Origin: Coptis chinensis
Taxonomy: Eukaryota; Streptophyta; Magnoliopsida; Ranunculales; Ranunculaceae
DNA length: 64,000 nucleotides
Direction: 5' to 3'
Assembly: GCA_015680905.1 (NCBI GenBank)
Contig: CM027378.1
Span: 3,038,001-3,102,000, forward strand
The notes below the pieces were generated by a model. That model was not told the DNA's origin, did no database searches, and was given only the letters and a program-made list of their open reading frames with translations. This document shows, piece by piece, positions 33,954 to 45,488 of the stretch. A program made the position numbers and the translations under genes. Positions within the stretch are counted from its first letter, which is position 1. The number at the start of each line of letters is the position of its first letter.

Positions 33954-35300
33954 CTAGCCTAGCATGCGAAGTCTTCTTGATTTTCCAACGAAAGGGTGGG
34001 CAAGTGAATGATTTTGAGTAAATGGTGGTTCTGGAAGATATGGTGGATATGGATGAATTATAGAATTGAGAAATGGAAGAAATGATAATGTAGGTTTAGC
34101 ACAAAACTCATTAATGGTGTAGGTAGGAACTGTCTCAATTCTGAAAATGAAGGTGTCAAGTGTCGTTTCCTTGGAAATTATTTCCCTATTAGGAGGATTT
34201 AGAAAATCATTAAGCACAGAAGAAGCAAAAGGGTCAAGTGCAAACTCAAGGTTCCTTTGAAAAGGTGGAATGTGGGGAATATTGGTGATGGAAGATGAAT
34301 GAGTGACAGGATGATGTGAGGTGGGTGGATGGTGCTCACCTAGAGTTCTCAGGTCTATATCATCAGAAGTTTTTAGATACGCAAGACATTCTTCAATAGG
34401 TGGGTTGAAAGAATCACTGGGATAGTGGGTGAAAAATTCATCTTCCGTCATAACGTCAAGGGATGAATGGATGCTGACAGGGGGAGACTCGCGAGGTGGC
34501 AAGGAAGAGTTGCAAAAGAGTCGAAGGAAATCTTCCTCAACTTCCAGGGAGTTCTCGTCGAAGTTGGAACTTCCAAAGGAAAGGAATTTGTGCATTTGAT
34601 TATCAAGAAACGTGGTTTTGAAATAATCTTGAGCTAAGCTCTCGATTATGCTAACTTCTCCATCGATAGTCGTATCTGGTAACGGTTTCGTCATTTTAAA
34701 AACATTTACCTCAAAAGATGGCCAAAAGACATGGACATCGAACCATCGCGGTAGTTTATAAGCACGTTGGCAGTTGCCAAGAAAGGACGCCCTAAAATGA
34801 TCGGAACAGAGTCGTTAGTGACTTCTGTATCAAGGATAACAAAATCAGCAGGATAGTAGAAATCCTGAACCTTAACAAGCACGTTTTCGACAACACCCTT
34901 AGGATAATTAATGGACCGATCAGCTAATTGCAACGTCATTTTAGTAGGTTGCATCTCTTGTAGACCTATTTGTTTATATAAATAATAAGCAAGTAAGTTA
35001 ACACTCGCCCCCAGGTCTAATAGCACGGTCGGTGTGTGGGAATCTCCTAAGGTGCATTGTACAGTAGGACGACCAGGGTCCTTGTACTTAACGATTCCAT
35101 TATGTTCGGTTAAAGTTGGAAATTGTTCAGTTAAAAAGGCGTCTTTAGGAATATTTGTCTTACGCCTAGTAGTGCACAACTCTTTGAGAAACTTAGCATG
35201 GTGAGGTAACTTTTTAATCGCTTCAAGAAAGGGTAGATTTATCGTTAGATTTTTGAATACCTCCCTAATCTCATCGAAATTTGTATCTTTGGTTAACATG
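33954..35300 (-). pseudogene. element 3: aspartic protease plus unidentified tail
   Basis: Protease site TVLLDLGASVNLL and VPIILGRPFLATANVLINYR lie in the open frame 34706-35299. The next frame (33954-34694) begins after the protease, has a Ser/Pro/His-rich linker longer than in elements 1 and 2, and ends in the shared tail: NLEFALDPFASSVLNDFLNP, IFRIETVPTYTINEF, HPYPPYLPEP. No reverse transcriptase. Confidence 0.8.
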
Positions 35301-37060
35301 GCTAATCTCTGGGAAAATAGTGGTTTCTCTCTATATTTAGCATATGGATCAATAGGGTGTTTAACCTTGGCCTTTTGTTTCTTAGGTTGTGGTTTAACTA
35401 GTACCTTTATAGGGGTAGGATCTTCAGTTACTACTTCGGTATCTAGTAAAATATCCGGTGTAGGGACTACGTACTAGTGGGGTAACTACAGGCATAGTTA
35501 CGGCGTTATCAACCACTCTGCCAAAACGAAGAGTGGTGATGGCATTTAGCTCACCTACGTTTCCATTTTCATTACTAGTATTACCATTTACCTCAAAGGT
35601 CGTGTTTGTTGTTTTAGGATTAGGTATCACTTGACATGGAAACACACCTTTTTGTTGGGCTTTATCTTGGTTTAACTGTTGTATGCCTTGATTAATGGAT
35701 TGTAAAATCTGTTGGTTAGATTGAGTCATGGAGTGGAAAAGCTGTTGGCTAACCTGTATGAAGGCGTCGAGACGATCTAGTTGTGGATTTGTAGTTGTTA
35801 CAGGTAGTGTGAGAGGAACTATCTCACATTGATTATTAACAGGTGGGTTGTGATAGTTCTAATTAACCATAACGATACCTCTATTAGCATTATAATTATT
35901 ATTATTGTAATTATTATAATTGCCTTGTCCTTGTCCTTGTCCTTGTCTAGGTGGAGCTTGATGGTAATTGTTGGCTGGACTAACATTTTGATTATTATAC
36001 CCTGGAGGTGTGACTTGTTGATTATTTCTCCAACTGAAGTTGAGATTTTGTCTCCAAGGGGCATTAGGAATGTGATATCTATTTATGGAGCAAGCGTTAT
36101 CTTGATATGGTGGTGGCTGTTCATAGGCGAGAGGACAATAGGAGTCGGGATGCTCAGGACTCAAACATAAATTACATGGGATAGAGTTGACATTTATGAC
36201 AGGGGTAGGCTTTTGTTGAACAGAAATAGCTTCTACCTTTTTAGTGAGAGATTCGATTAAACTTCTAAGTTTAGGATCAGGTTTCATCTCAAACATACCG
36301 GCAGCCTTAACTGTTGAAGAAGAGCTAGCGGAGCAGGGGATATCGTCACTACCCCCGCCCCCCCAGTTATTATTACGCTTAGTTTGATCTTCTAAAAATT
36401 TATAAGCCTCTGTGGCTCTTTTACTGAGGAAACTACCCCCATTCATTATATCAAGGACTTCTTTATGGTGGTGTAAAAGTCCCTTGAAAAAGGCACGAAC
36501 TAACGTGTCTTTCGCAGGTTATGGTGTGGACACTCTATAAGAAGATCAGTGAAATTATTCCAGGCCTCTGAAAAGGATTCATGAGGATTCTGTCGAAAAA
36601 AATGAATCTTGGAAAGCATTTCATCTGTCTTCAGTGGTGGGTAAAAATGTTCCATAAATAGTTGAACAAGTTTGGCCCATAAGTCCACAGAATTAGGCGC
36701 TTGGCCAGTTAACCAAGACGCCACCTTATCGGCTAGGGTGAAAGGAAACACCCTCAGTTAATTTGTTTTGCACCTACCGTAGGATTATGGAATGTGGTAA
36801 GAACTTGTTCAATCCTGCGCATATGCTGGTAAGGCTTCTCCTGGTCTAACCCATGAAAAAATGGTAAAAAATTAAATATATTCGTGGGGATTCAGAAATC
36901 CCCCACTGGGTCTGCAAAAACGATGCAATATTTCGGGCTATCGCTCAAAGCTTTTTAAAAGTCAGAGAGAGGAGTCTCTCCTTCTTCGACCATTATTTCA
37001 GGTGTAGTGTGTGATATACTAGCTAGAGGTGTAGTGAGTGGTATACTAGATAGGCGTGTT
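35301..37060 (-). pseudogene. element 3: gag
   Basis: The capsid piece LFMEHFYPPLKTDEMLSKIH lies in 36500-36751. The zinc knuckle CNLCLSPEHPDSYC and a Gln/Gly then Asn/Tyr-rich stretch (QGQGQGQGNYNNYN) lie in 35859-36446. A linker with TLRFGRVV-type sequence before the protease lies in 35424-35729. Broken in several places. Confidence 0.8.
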
Positions 37061-37772
37061 TGTTGACGTTGACGTTTGATTACGTTAGGCATTTTTCTTC
37101 GACCTTACCTTAATCTCATGCAAGGCTAAGTCCAATCTTAACGACACACGACAACACTCAAAACAATCCTGATATGCTAGTATAAGAACTCCTCTGACAG
37201 AAGATTCGAGGAGTGGAAGAAAGAAATACCTGAATGCCTCCTTGCTTCGCTTATGAATAGTGTCTTGTATACACGAGCTCAGTGTATTTAACAAGTTAGA
37301 AACACTTAATAACTTAAAAAATGGAAGTTTGTACTAACCGGGGAAAATTGGGCTGTTTAGAAGAGGGCGCGGGGTGCGCTCTGATTTTGCCTTGCAAGGG
37401 CGCAGGGTGCGCTCTGGCTTGACTCGAGGTCCAGGGACTTGGGAGCGGGGTGCACTTTGTTTTTGCCTTGGTAAGGCGCAGGGTGCACTCGTGCCTTGGC
37501 CGATATCCAGTAACGTGGGCGCGGGGTGTGCTCCAAATTTGCCTACGAGGGCGCAAGGTGCGCTCTGGCATTGGCTGATGTCCAGTGTTTTGGGCGCGTG
37601 GTGTGCTCCAAATTTGCCTACCAAGGGCGCAGGTGCGCTCAGTGTATTCCTGCGAAAAAAAATCAGTTCTGAAGCAAATAACCACAGTTAGAACCAAACA
37701 AGGGTGGGTGGGTTTAATGGGACGTTGGGAAGAATAACAATACTAATGAAAACAATTCTAAACAAAACTAAG
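37061..37772 (-). other. element 3: leader with CpG-rich tandem repeats
   Basis: Three imperfect units of about 85 bases at 37360-37650, each with GGCGC(A/G)GGGTGCGCTC and a GTCCAG(T/G) part. Open frames here (37314-37697) exist only because the repeat lacks stops. No gene. Confidence 0.8.
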
Positions 37773-37789
37773 ATGGCAGCGGCACCATT
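37773..37789 (-). other. primer-binding site of element 3 (tRNA-Asp type)
   Basis: ATGGCAGCGGCACCATT before TGATAA; same place as in the sister elements. Confidence 0.8.
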
Positions 37790-39337
37790 TGATAAAAGGG
37801 AAAACGCTAGTTTTACCTACACATAAGCGATGAAACTCAAGGGTAAGTAAAACTAAGGCTTAACTGCTCGTTTCTCAATATCAAAGTTCTACACTCTCGA
37901 CGCTATTGCACTAAGTGGAGTAGAGAATTCGTTCCACTCCTAGTTCTTTAGAATTCACGTTAACTAAGATTATCAGTTCTATCAAAGTCAATGAGAGTAA
38001 CGATGGAAACCCAATTATACTAATACGATTGAAATACAAAATTGATGTTCTAAAAAATAAAATGACAATTAAAATACTACGGTTCCAATCTAGATAAAGA
38101 ATTAGGGGAATTTGATTTCACCTTGAATTCAACTTAATAAACTAGCATAGATTGTTGTAATCCAATTCTTTATGTTCTCACCTAACGAATTGGTCGTTCT
38201 AATCCCTAACTATTCATGGCAATCTCTACCAAATAATAAATAGCATGTGAGGAAGTTTAACCCATTCTCATAGTGATTCAACTACCTTCTAGAGTGGAAT
38301 AGAATCTTACAACCATTTCTACACTACACAATCAAGTTTTCATCAAAGCTTCCTCAAACCCCTCTAATGGAGGTTTTAGCTTTGATTCATCAAACTATCA
38401 TTTCTAAGCCAAGAACAATCAAAACAAGTCATTATTGAATAACTAATTAATTTTCTTAATCTAATTTAAAAATAGTCTAAGATTCAAAATGGATTACAAC
38501 TGAAATTAAAACTAATATAAAACTAAAATTATGAATACTAATTATCAATTTAAAACAAACTAATTATGAATTTAAGACAACTAAAACTAAATAAGAATTG
38601 AATCAATAAAATAAATTGAAATGAAAAACTAATAATTTATTATAAAACTAAATTTGATTCTAAAATAATATATCTTTGTTCTAAAACTAATTCTATTTGA
38701 TGTAAAAAAAACTAGATCAAAACTAAGTTATTGGATAAATACTAAATAAAAAAACTAGATGCTTCAGAGCTAGGTCTCTATCTCTCTCTTGAAGAAGCTA
38801 GATCCACTTTTTCGTCCATGGGCTGAGGAGCCATATTTTTGGCCGGAAAATTGAGCCCAAAACCCAATTTCTTAAGTGCACAGAGGGCTTTTTAGCTCAA
38901 ATTGACTTCAACAGGCTTTTCGTCAACTTCTGCTCCTCTGATTTGGGCAAGGCTTGGACCATTGGAAAACACTTTCCAAGCCGGTCGTTTTGACATAAGG
39001 TAGGCCAAATTCCGAAATCTAAGTCTAAAGAAACAGCCTTCGGAAGTTCTGCTGACTTTGTGCGTTGTTTCTGCCCGCGTTGACTTTGACTTTTTAGCTT
39101 TGACTGGGCTTTAAATGGGCTTTTTCTCCTTAGATCTTGGCCTTTAATCATAAAACTTCTTAGCAACCAACCCTTTCTCCATTATCTCGCAAAAGGGGCG
39201 TATTTCTGCACATATTCAACTCCAATGCCTAAAATACATAAGAACACGATAATAGTACTAACTCTTACTTATTAATCACATAATTGGTCAAAAGCGATAT
39301 TGTTAAAGGGGTTAAAACTACAGTTTTGGGCTCTTAC
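37790..39337 (-). repeat. element 3: 5' LTR
   Basis: Begins TGATAAAAGGG and ends near GGGCTCTTA at about 39337; the last few bases of the outer end are uncertain. About 1.55 kb. The conserved stem-loop lies at 38356-38378. Confidence 0.85.
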
Positions 39338-39372
39338 CTGATAGGGTAAAATACAATGCTAAACAAATAATA

Positions 39373-39386
39373 TCACCCCCAAACAA
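39373..39386 (-). other. internal polypurine-like tract, element 4, after ORF A
   Basis: Plus strand TCACCCCCAAACAAG; counterpart of 11496-11513. Confidence 0.6.
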
Positions 39387-39671
39387 GTCGGGAATGTGGG
39401 ATTCATGAAAAATAGATAGCATGCTCGGATAAAATTTAAACTAACTTGAAATTCAACTAATCAATCGAATACATAATCCAAAATTAACTACTTAACTCAA
39501 CAACTGGAAATAAAATTCTACTAAAAATAGGGGAAATAGTCTTAAAACAACAATATTACAATAAACGAACTAGCCACAAGACGAGGAAGGGCCAGAATCA
39601 TCCGTCCTACGTCTACGATGCTCGTGCCTTCTAGAGTCTGCAGAAGAGTAACCATCATGAGGTGGCAAGCG

Positions 39672-40702
39672 TCATAAAACTTCTACTTGAAACGTGCGAT
39701 GTTGCTCCATAAAAACATCATTTGCTTCCCAACACGCATTATTACTCTGGACAAGAGTCTCCATGTTAGCCTGGAAGTTTGCTTGGCTACGGATGAGAGT
39801 ACCTTGCATAGTCTGAATAGCCTCACAGAGGTCTCTCAGAGAACGTTGTCCTGTTCGAATCATCTCATTCACGCTATAGAGAGTTCACATGCCATGATAA
39901 AGTAATGAGATGTGGGCTACATCCGTAGTAGCTTTTTCCAAAGCGTTTGCATCAAAACACGTTGTGTCTTCCTCATCTTCTTCATCCGATACCGTCTCAA
40001 CACCCCTAACCTCAGGAAAATTCCAATCCCTCTGAATACATTCCCGATAAATACGTGCATTTTCATGCAACTTCAAATTAATCTTACCAGTCTTCAGAAC
40101 ACATCCCCAATACAACATAACCTTTGTAATCAACGTAGGGAAGGCTGCGGTCATTTTACCATCTGCTCCAATCTCATTTAACAAAAAGTCAAGGATGCAA
40201 AACTCATACCTCTTTTTCTGAAGGATCCAGAGAATGTGCAGACAACTCAAATTGATGTCACTGGCTTTCGTGGTGGCAATAACATTCCTACTAACCCACT
40301 GAGCCACAACCAGCTCGTTTCATCTCAGAGACGTCTGACGAACACAATGCGAGTTCACATTGTAAATTCCTTCCAATACAGTCTCTGTCATCAATGGACC
40401 GATTCCACCCAACTGAGATTCCTGCATTGTGACTACAATGGGTCTTTGGTTAATGCAGTAATGTCAGACAGCACTGCTGTAGTCAATTCCCTCCGACTAC
40501 CATTCACCTTCACAAAAATCCGACGACCATCAATCTCCCTCTTCTTGTAAAAATCACACACCAAATTAGTGTGATAAAAATCAACCATAGAATACCACAA
40601 CCCTTCCAACTTCCTCATTCGCAATTCGTGACCGAAAATGGGTGAAAATTGTTGAAAAGTAAAAACATGTTCCAGAAGAATCTTTGGGGTTTGAAGAGCC
40701 AT
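39672..40702 (-). pseudogene. element 4: extra ORF A
   Basis: Starts at the Met of MALQTPKILLEHVFTFQQFS (40702). The first frame ends in RRIFVKVNGSRRELTTAVLS; a second (39885-40307) holds AQWVSRNVIATTKASDI, LHILWILQKKRYEFC, LITKVML and NARIYRECIQRDWNFPE plus an Asp/Glu-rich stretch; the last part (39672-39872) is Gln/Asn-containing and may be a coiled coil. It lies after pol, in the place of env in retroviruses. Resembles the 'putative plant transposon protein' family of extra ORFs; role unknown. Broken, few breaks. Confidence 0.7.
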
Positions 40703-41290
40703 TGAGTTTTGTATTTCAAAATTGGCGTGAGTGTAAGGTGGGGGAGAGTGAATTAAACACTCGGTCGAAAATTGGATAGGGGTTGTGTAGAGGTTAGGGC
40801 GCAGGCGCAGTTAGGCTGGAGACGTGCACGTTCAAGGTTTTCTGGGTTCAGGCTTGTTCTTGAGTTTTGGAGGTGGAGAGAAAAGAAAAATCACATTTTG
40901 GGTTTTTTTAAGGGGGTCACGTGCGAGTCACGTGACCGCGTAGGGTTAAATCATTTGGGCCCAAGCCCAAAACAATTCTGAAATGCCCATCATGTCCTAC
41001 GCCTCGTAAAATTTAAAACTAAAATTCCTGATTCGTTAACAATCCGATTTTGGCGAATGAGCTATGAAAACGATTAGCAGAGAACGTACAATCCAATGAT
41101 CTATAGAAAACTCAAATCTAACCATGGTTGACATATAAAAAGATGGAAAATGCCTCGAAATGCGTGAATGACATAAGTTATATGATCAAAAGAAATCTAA
41201 ATTCATAGATATTGTCAACCCGAATCAAAATACGACTAACCGCATAAACAACAAGAATAGGAAGTTGAGCGATAAAGAATAGAAAGACCA
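40703..41290. other. element 4: spacer between conserved block and ORF A
   Basis: No gene. Part of it (41030-41220) matches 13250-13440 of element 2. Confidence 0.6.
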
Positions 41291-41291
41291 A

Positions 41292-41311
41292 ACACCCCAC
41301 CCCCAAACAAA
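41292..41311 (-). other. internal polypurine-like tract, element 4, before ORF A
   Basis: Plus strand ACACCCCACCCCCAAACAAA; counterpart of 13518-13537 and 21261-21280. Confidence 0.65.
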
Positions 41312-41477
41312 TTTTTGAAAACATGGTTTAAAAAATTTGTTTTAAAACGTGGGTCTTTTAAAGTCAGATTCCTGAGACTTGCTAACTTACTGTTTATAGC
41401 GTTTTAATATTTTTTATTTTTTATGAATAAGATTTATTATAAAGGAAAACAATAAAACAATACAGACATAAATCACT

Positions 41478-41613
41478 CAATAGATAAACATGACTAAAAA
41501 ACCGAGAAAACATGTAAGAGTGGAAAGCGTGAATTACGTTAAACTTGGACTTAGGATCCGGTACTTATAGCTACACACTCCAAATGGAGGGTCTGGTTAC
41601 CTTAATGGTGCAC
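41478..41613 (-). repeat. conserved noncoding block, element 4 copy
   Basis: Counterpart of 13690-13820, here right after the end of pol. Its place after pol here and after the tail in elements 1-3 shows that the enzyme segment was exchanged upstream of it. Confidence 0.75.
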
Positions 41614-41682
41614 TTACCAATAAATGGAATTGAGAGCAAGTACACCAAACATCAAAGGTCAGTCCTCATAGACAGGGTCCTG

Positions 41683-42723
41683 TCAAAGGACATTATCCAC
41701 ATATGGGGACATTAACTCGTGAAAATGTTTTAACCATTGGCCATTGACTTGAAAGGTATTGTTGTCCTTGGGATTTACCAAGGTGATTGCCCCGTAAGGG
41801 GTGACTTCAGTAACCAGAAAAGGACCAGACCAACCGGTTTTTAATTTCCTTAGGAAAATATACAAACGGGAGTTGTAAAGCAAAACCTTTTGACCAACTA
41901 CAAACTCTTTACACAAAATTTGTTTATCATGAACATATTTCAGGTTAGTTTTATAATCATTCGCGAGATCATAAGAATCGCTACGGATTTCTTCAAGCTC
42001 ATTTAATTGTAATTTGCGCTTGACACCCGCCTCATCAATATTGAAGTTAAGGCTTTTTATAACTCACATACCATGGTGCTCCAATTCAACGGGCAAGTGA
42101 CAAGGTTTTCCAAACACAAGTCTAAAAGGAGACATTCCTATAGGAGTTTTAAAAGTCGTCCTATATGCCCATAAGGCATCTGTTAGACGCTTAGACCAAT
42201 CTTTCCGAACAGGATTTATTGTCGTTTCTAATATTTTTTTTATTTCCCTATTAGAGACTTCTACTTGGCCACTAGTTCGTGGATGATAAAGAGTTGCCAC
42301 CTTATCGGTAACTCCGTATTTCTTAACTAAGAACGCAACAACTTATTGCAAAAATGTGTTCCGCCATCACTGATGATGGCTTTAGGAATGCCAAAATGAT
42401 AGAAAATGTATTCCTTAACAAAAAATACAACTGTCTTATGGTCATTGCTACGGCAAGCCATGGCCTCTATCCATTTGGAAACGTAGTCCACGGCAACAAG
42501 AATATAAATAAAACCGTGGGAAACAGGAAAAGGACCCATGAAATCAATGCCCCATACATCAAAAAAAATTACTACTATAATGGGATTTAAAGGCATCATA
42601 TTACGTTTAATAATACGCCCAAGTTGTTGGCAATGAACAAACGTCTTATAGTGAACTTGGGCATCTATGAAAAGAGTAGGCCAATAAAAACCAAATTGCA
42701 GAATTTTAGCTGCCATTTTCATA
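41683..42723 (-). pseudogene. element 4: integrase, main part
   Basis: Catalytic core pieces GIDFMGPFPVSHGFIYILVA and [12 protein letters not shown] carry the two catalytic Asp; [20 protein letters not shown] carries the catalytic Glu region. The C-terminal part is WSGPFLVTEVTPYGAITLVN with VNGQWLKHF. Integrase inserts the element DNA. The N-terminal zinc-binding part is split off by the Mutator-like element at 42724. Several breaks. Confidence 0.88.
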
Positions 42724-43009
42724 GGGTTATTTAGCTTTTGGGCCACATTTTTAATGGATAATTTGTAGTTGGTCACCAATTGATGGTTTATTAGCCATTG
42801 GGCCAAAATTGACGGTTGACTGCATTGACTTTGAGTTAACCGTAAGTGAACCGTTGGTTTGAAAAGCAATTTTTGTATAATGACTAAAACATCCCCTTAC
42901 ACTTGTCTATCATGTGAATTTTTAAATCAAACAAATAAAGGTAAAATCTAAGATTTGATCCAACGGCCCTAATCAAATAGCCCTTTGAAGTTGGCTTCTT
43001 CCACTCTTC

Positions 43010-43018
43010 TATATATAG
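43010..43018 (+). promoter_or_regulatory. TATA-like box inside the MULE
   Basis: TATATATAG. The ATG at 43031 is only 13 bases further, too close for a start site about 30 bases after the box, so if the box works the transcript would begin inside the open frame. Confidence 0.35.
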
Positions 43019-43030
43019 TCTAGTTCGACC

Positions 43031-43447
43031 ATGAGAGCTTCTATTCCCAACCCTTGCAAAGAATCAACGACCATCAATGAATGGTTGAGTCTAGATCTGC
43101 TACTCCCGGTTCCCCGAGATTTCCACTACCTAAAGGTCCTCCACCTCAGCACACTAACAACTAATGTGTCACCATTAACTGTTCATCTTCTTGGTTACTC
43201 ACTTCTAGTTCTCTTGCAGTATATACTTTTTCCACTCATCTTGAAGAAAATTCTCAAAAAATTCAAACACCAAAAATCCAAAAATTCGTATATGCAATTC
43301 CAAATGAAAAACAATCATCACTACAGAACCAAAATCCTCACAAATTCTAACCATAAACAAAAACTTGGAAACCAAAAAAAATTTGATGAATTGCCTACAA
43401 CAAGTCCATTTGTTTTAAATCCAGGAAGAGAATTATTGCACAATTAG
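43031..43447 (+). CDS. 138-codon open frame inside the MULE, unrecognised
   Basis: Starts MRASIPNPCKESTTINEW, has a hydrophobic middle (LLGYSLLVLLQYILFPLILK, residues about 54-73) that could span a membrane, then a Lys/Asn/Gln-rich basic part. No family recognised. It may be a captured host fragment, as in Pack-MULEs, or chance: the tail is low-complexity, and the ATG lies very near the TATA-like box. Coding status is doubtful. Confidence 0.3.
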   Translation: MRASIPNPCKESTTINEWLSLDLLLPVPRDFHYLKVLHLSTLTTNVSPLTVHLLGYSLLVLLQYILFPLILKKILKKFKHQKSKNSYMQFQMKNNHHYRTKILTNSNHKQKLGNQKKFDELPTTSPFVLNPGRELLHN

Positions 43448-43992
43448 GGTGCGCTGAGAGAAAACATCGAATTAAAGGGTAAATGTGATACATGCTTGCT
43501 AGGATGGTTTTATTTCGCTTCCATCGTTGATAGGGTGATTGAAATTTCAAGAAATTTGAGAATACTTTAATGGGATCTTCCTAATTTCCTTGCACAGTAT
43601 AACAAATGATGGTGATGCTAAACAACGAACCTATTGCCAACACAAATCAACTATTCAACACCACTTTATGGTGATGCTAATCAGCAAACCCATTGCCAAC
43701 ACAAATCGATCAACAATCAACCCGATGTCAACGTGAGTGATCGAATATAGGAGAAAGTCGATGGACAATAAACTGTAGTCCAATTTTACTTTATTGGGTA
43801 GATATGAAAATAGCATTGATCTTAATCTTTGATTTCAATCACGTGTAGTACATGTGCAAGGGTAAATATGCCAATTTAGAAAATATGGACGGATCACCGT
43901 CAATTTTGGCCCAATGACTAATAAACCATCAATTGGTCACCAACTGCAACTTGTCCATTAAAAATGTGGCCCAAAAGCTAAATAACCCATTT

Positions 43993-45443
43993 TCATACCA
44001 CTAAAATGGCTACCACACTCTTTGTCATGGTAGAAGGATAAAACCTCATTTTATTCCCACTGGGAATACAAAGACGAATAATCTGATCCGCACAATACTT
44101 AACAAGGTAGGGCTCATCCCAATAGTATAGCTTAACTCTGGCCAAAAATTTCTTACGTTCATTTCTTAACCAAACATCAGGAATAATATTAGAAGCTAAA
44201 TAATTTACAATGTCGGCATACCATGGTGCAGAAAAAATAGAATAAAGATGCTCATCAGGAAAAGAATCAAGTATGGACTCAGAATCAATATCACTGTTAT
44301 TGGTTAATCTAGATAAGTGATCGGCAACTACATTTTTTACCCCTCGTTTATCCTTAATTTCTAGGGTAAACTCTTGCAAGAGAAGAATCCATCAGATCAA
44401 TCTCTGTTTAGCATCCTTATTGGCGAGAAGGTACCTAAGAGCTGCATGGTCAATGTAGACTAAGGTCTTTGAACCAACCAAATAAGGACGGAACTTATCT
44501 AAAGCATAAACCACAGCTAAAAATTTCTTTTCTGTAGTAGTGTAATTTCTTTGAGCATCATTTAAAGTTTTACTAGCATAATAAATAACAGTGGACTTAT
44601 CATCTAGCTTTTGGCGTAACACAGCACCACCAGCATAATCGTTACTGTCACACATAAGCTCGAAAGGTTTAGACTAATTGGGAGGATGTATAATCAGTGC
44701 AGATGTTAAAACGGCTTTTAAAGTTACAAAAGCCTATTTGCAGTCATAATTAAAATCAAAGATAGCGTCTTTTAAAAGCAGATTAGTTAAAGGCCTAGCT
44801 AATTTTGAAAAATCCTTGATAAAACGCCTATAGAAATCTGCATGGCCTAAAAAGGCTCACAGATAGTCAATGATATAGGTAGAGACGCTATCTTATCTAA
44901 TTTAGCCTTATCTACTTCTATGTTGTCGCTAGATACAATATGACCTAGCACTATTCCTCTTTTTACCATAAAATAACATTTTTCCCAATTTAAAACCAGA
45001 TTCTTTTTCTCACACCGTGTCAACACTTTGGAAAGGTTAGACAAGCATTCACTGAAAGAGTCTCCATAGAGAGAAAAATCATCCATGAAAACTTCCATGA
45101 AGCGCTCCACCATGTCACTAAAGATATGAAGAATACACCGTTAGAAGGTATTAGGAGTATTACAAAGGCCGAAAAGCATTCGTTTATAAGCATATGTTCC
45201 AAAAGGACATGTGAAGGTAGTCTTGTCTTGGTCGTCAGGATCGATAATGATCTGAAAATAGCCAGAGTAGCCATCTAGAAAACAATAATAAGCATGACTA
45301 GCTAGACGTTCGAGCATCTGATTTATAAAAGGTAAAGGAAAGTGATCCTTCTGTGTCATGGCGTTTAAGCATCTGTAGTCAATACAAATCCTCCATTTCA
45401 TAGGAACACGTGTGGAAACACATTCACCAGCAACATTACACAC
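43993..45443 (-). pseudogene. element 4: reverse transcriptase, RNase H and integrase N-terminus
   Basis: Reverse transcriptase: WRICIDYRCLNAMTQKDHFP, DGYSGYFQIIIDPDDQDKTT and the catalytic FMDDF (about 45075-45095). RNase H: YYASKTLNDAQRNYTTTEKK and VYIDHAALRYLLANKDA. Then VADHLSRL and the region leading to the integrase zinc-binding domain (43993-44379), where the MULE lies. Gene order protease-RT-RNase H-integrase is that of Ty3/gypsy. Several breaks. Confidence 0.9.
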
Positions 45444-45488
45444 AACGGTAACCCCCGATTTCTTAGGAACTACGTGAATGAGACTTAC

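Larger units (their letters stand above)
33400..39337 (-). mobile_element. element 3: Athila-type retrotransposon, 5' part only
   Basis: Minus-strand order: 5' LTR (37790-39337), primer-binding site, leader with CpG-rich repeats, gag, protease, unidentified tail, conserved block. It stops at the junction with Copia; ORF A, ORF B and the 3' LTR are not here. Like elements 1 and 2 it has no reverse transcriptase or integrase. On the right it abuts the stretch between ORF A and ORF B of element 4, so it probably inserted there. Broken in several places. Confidence 0.8.
42724..43988 (+). mobile_element. Mutator-like element (MULE) with long terminal inverted repeats
   Basis: Both ends start GGGTTATTTAGCTTTTGGGC when read inward. 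The inverted repeats (42724 to about 42823 and about 43893 to 43988) are close to 100 bases and nearly identical. The 9 bases ATTTTCATA occur at 42715-42723 and again at 43989-43997, the duplication length typical of MULEs. No transposase, so non-autonomous. The inside holds a TATA-like box and a 138-codon open frame. It lies in the integrase of element 4 and is younger than it. Strand is that of the open frame. Confidence 0.93.

Noticed and set aside
37314-37697. Repeated protein with PRAQNTGH-like units and an overlapping antisense frame
   Set aside because: Product of the CpG-rich tandem repeat in the element 3 leader, which happens to lack stops in several frames.
41683-44379. Split integrase read as two separate integrases
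   Set aside because: The break is an inserted MULE with a 9-base target duplication; both sides belong to one gene.
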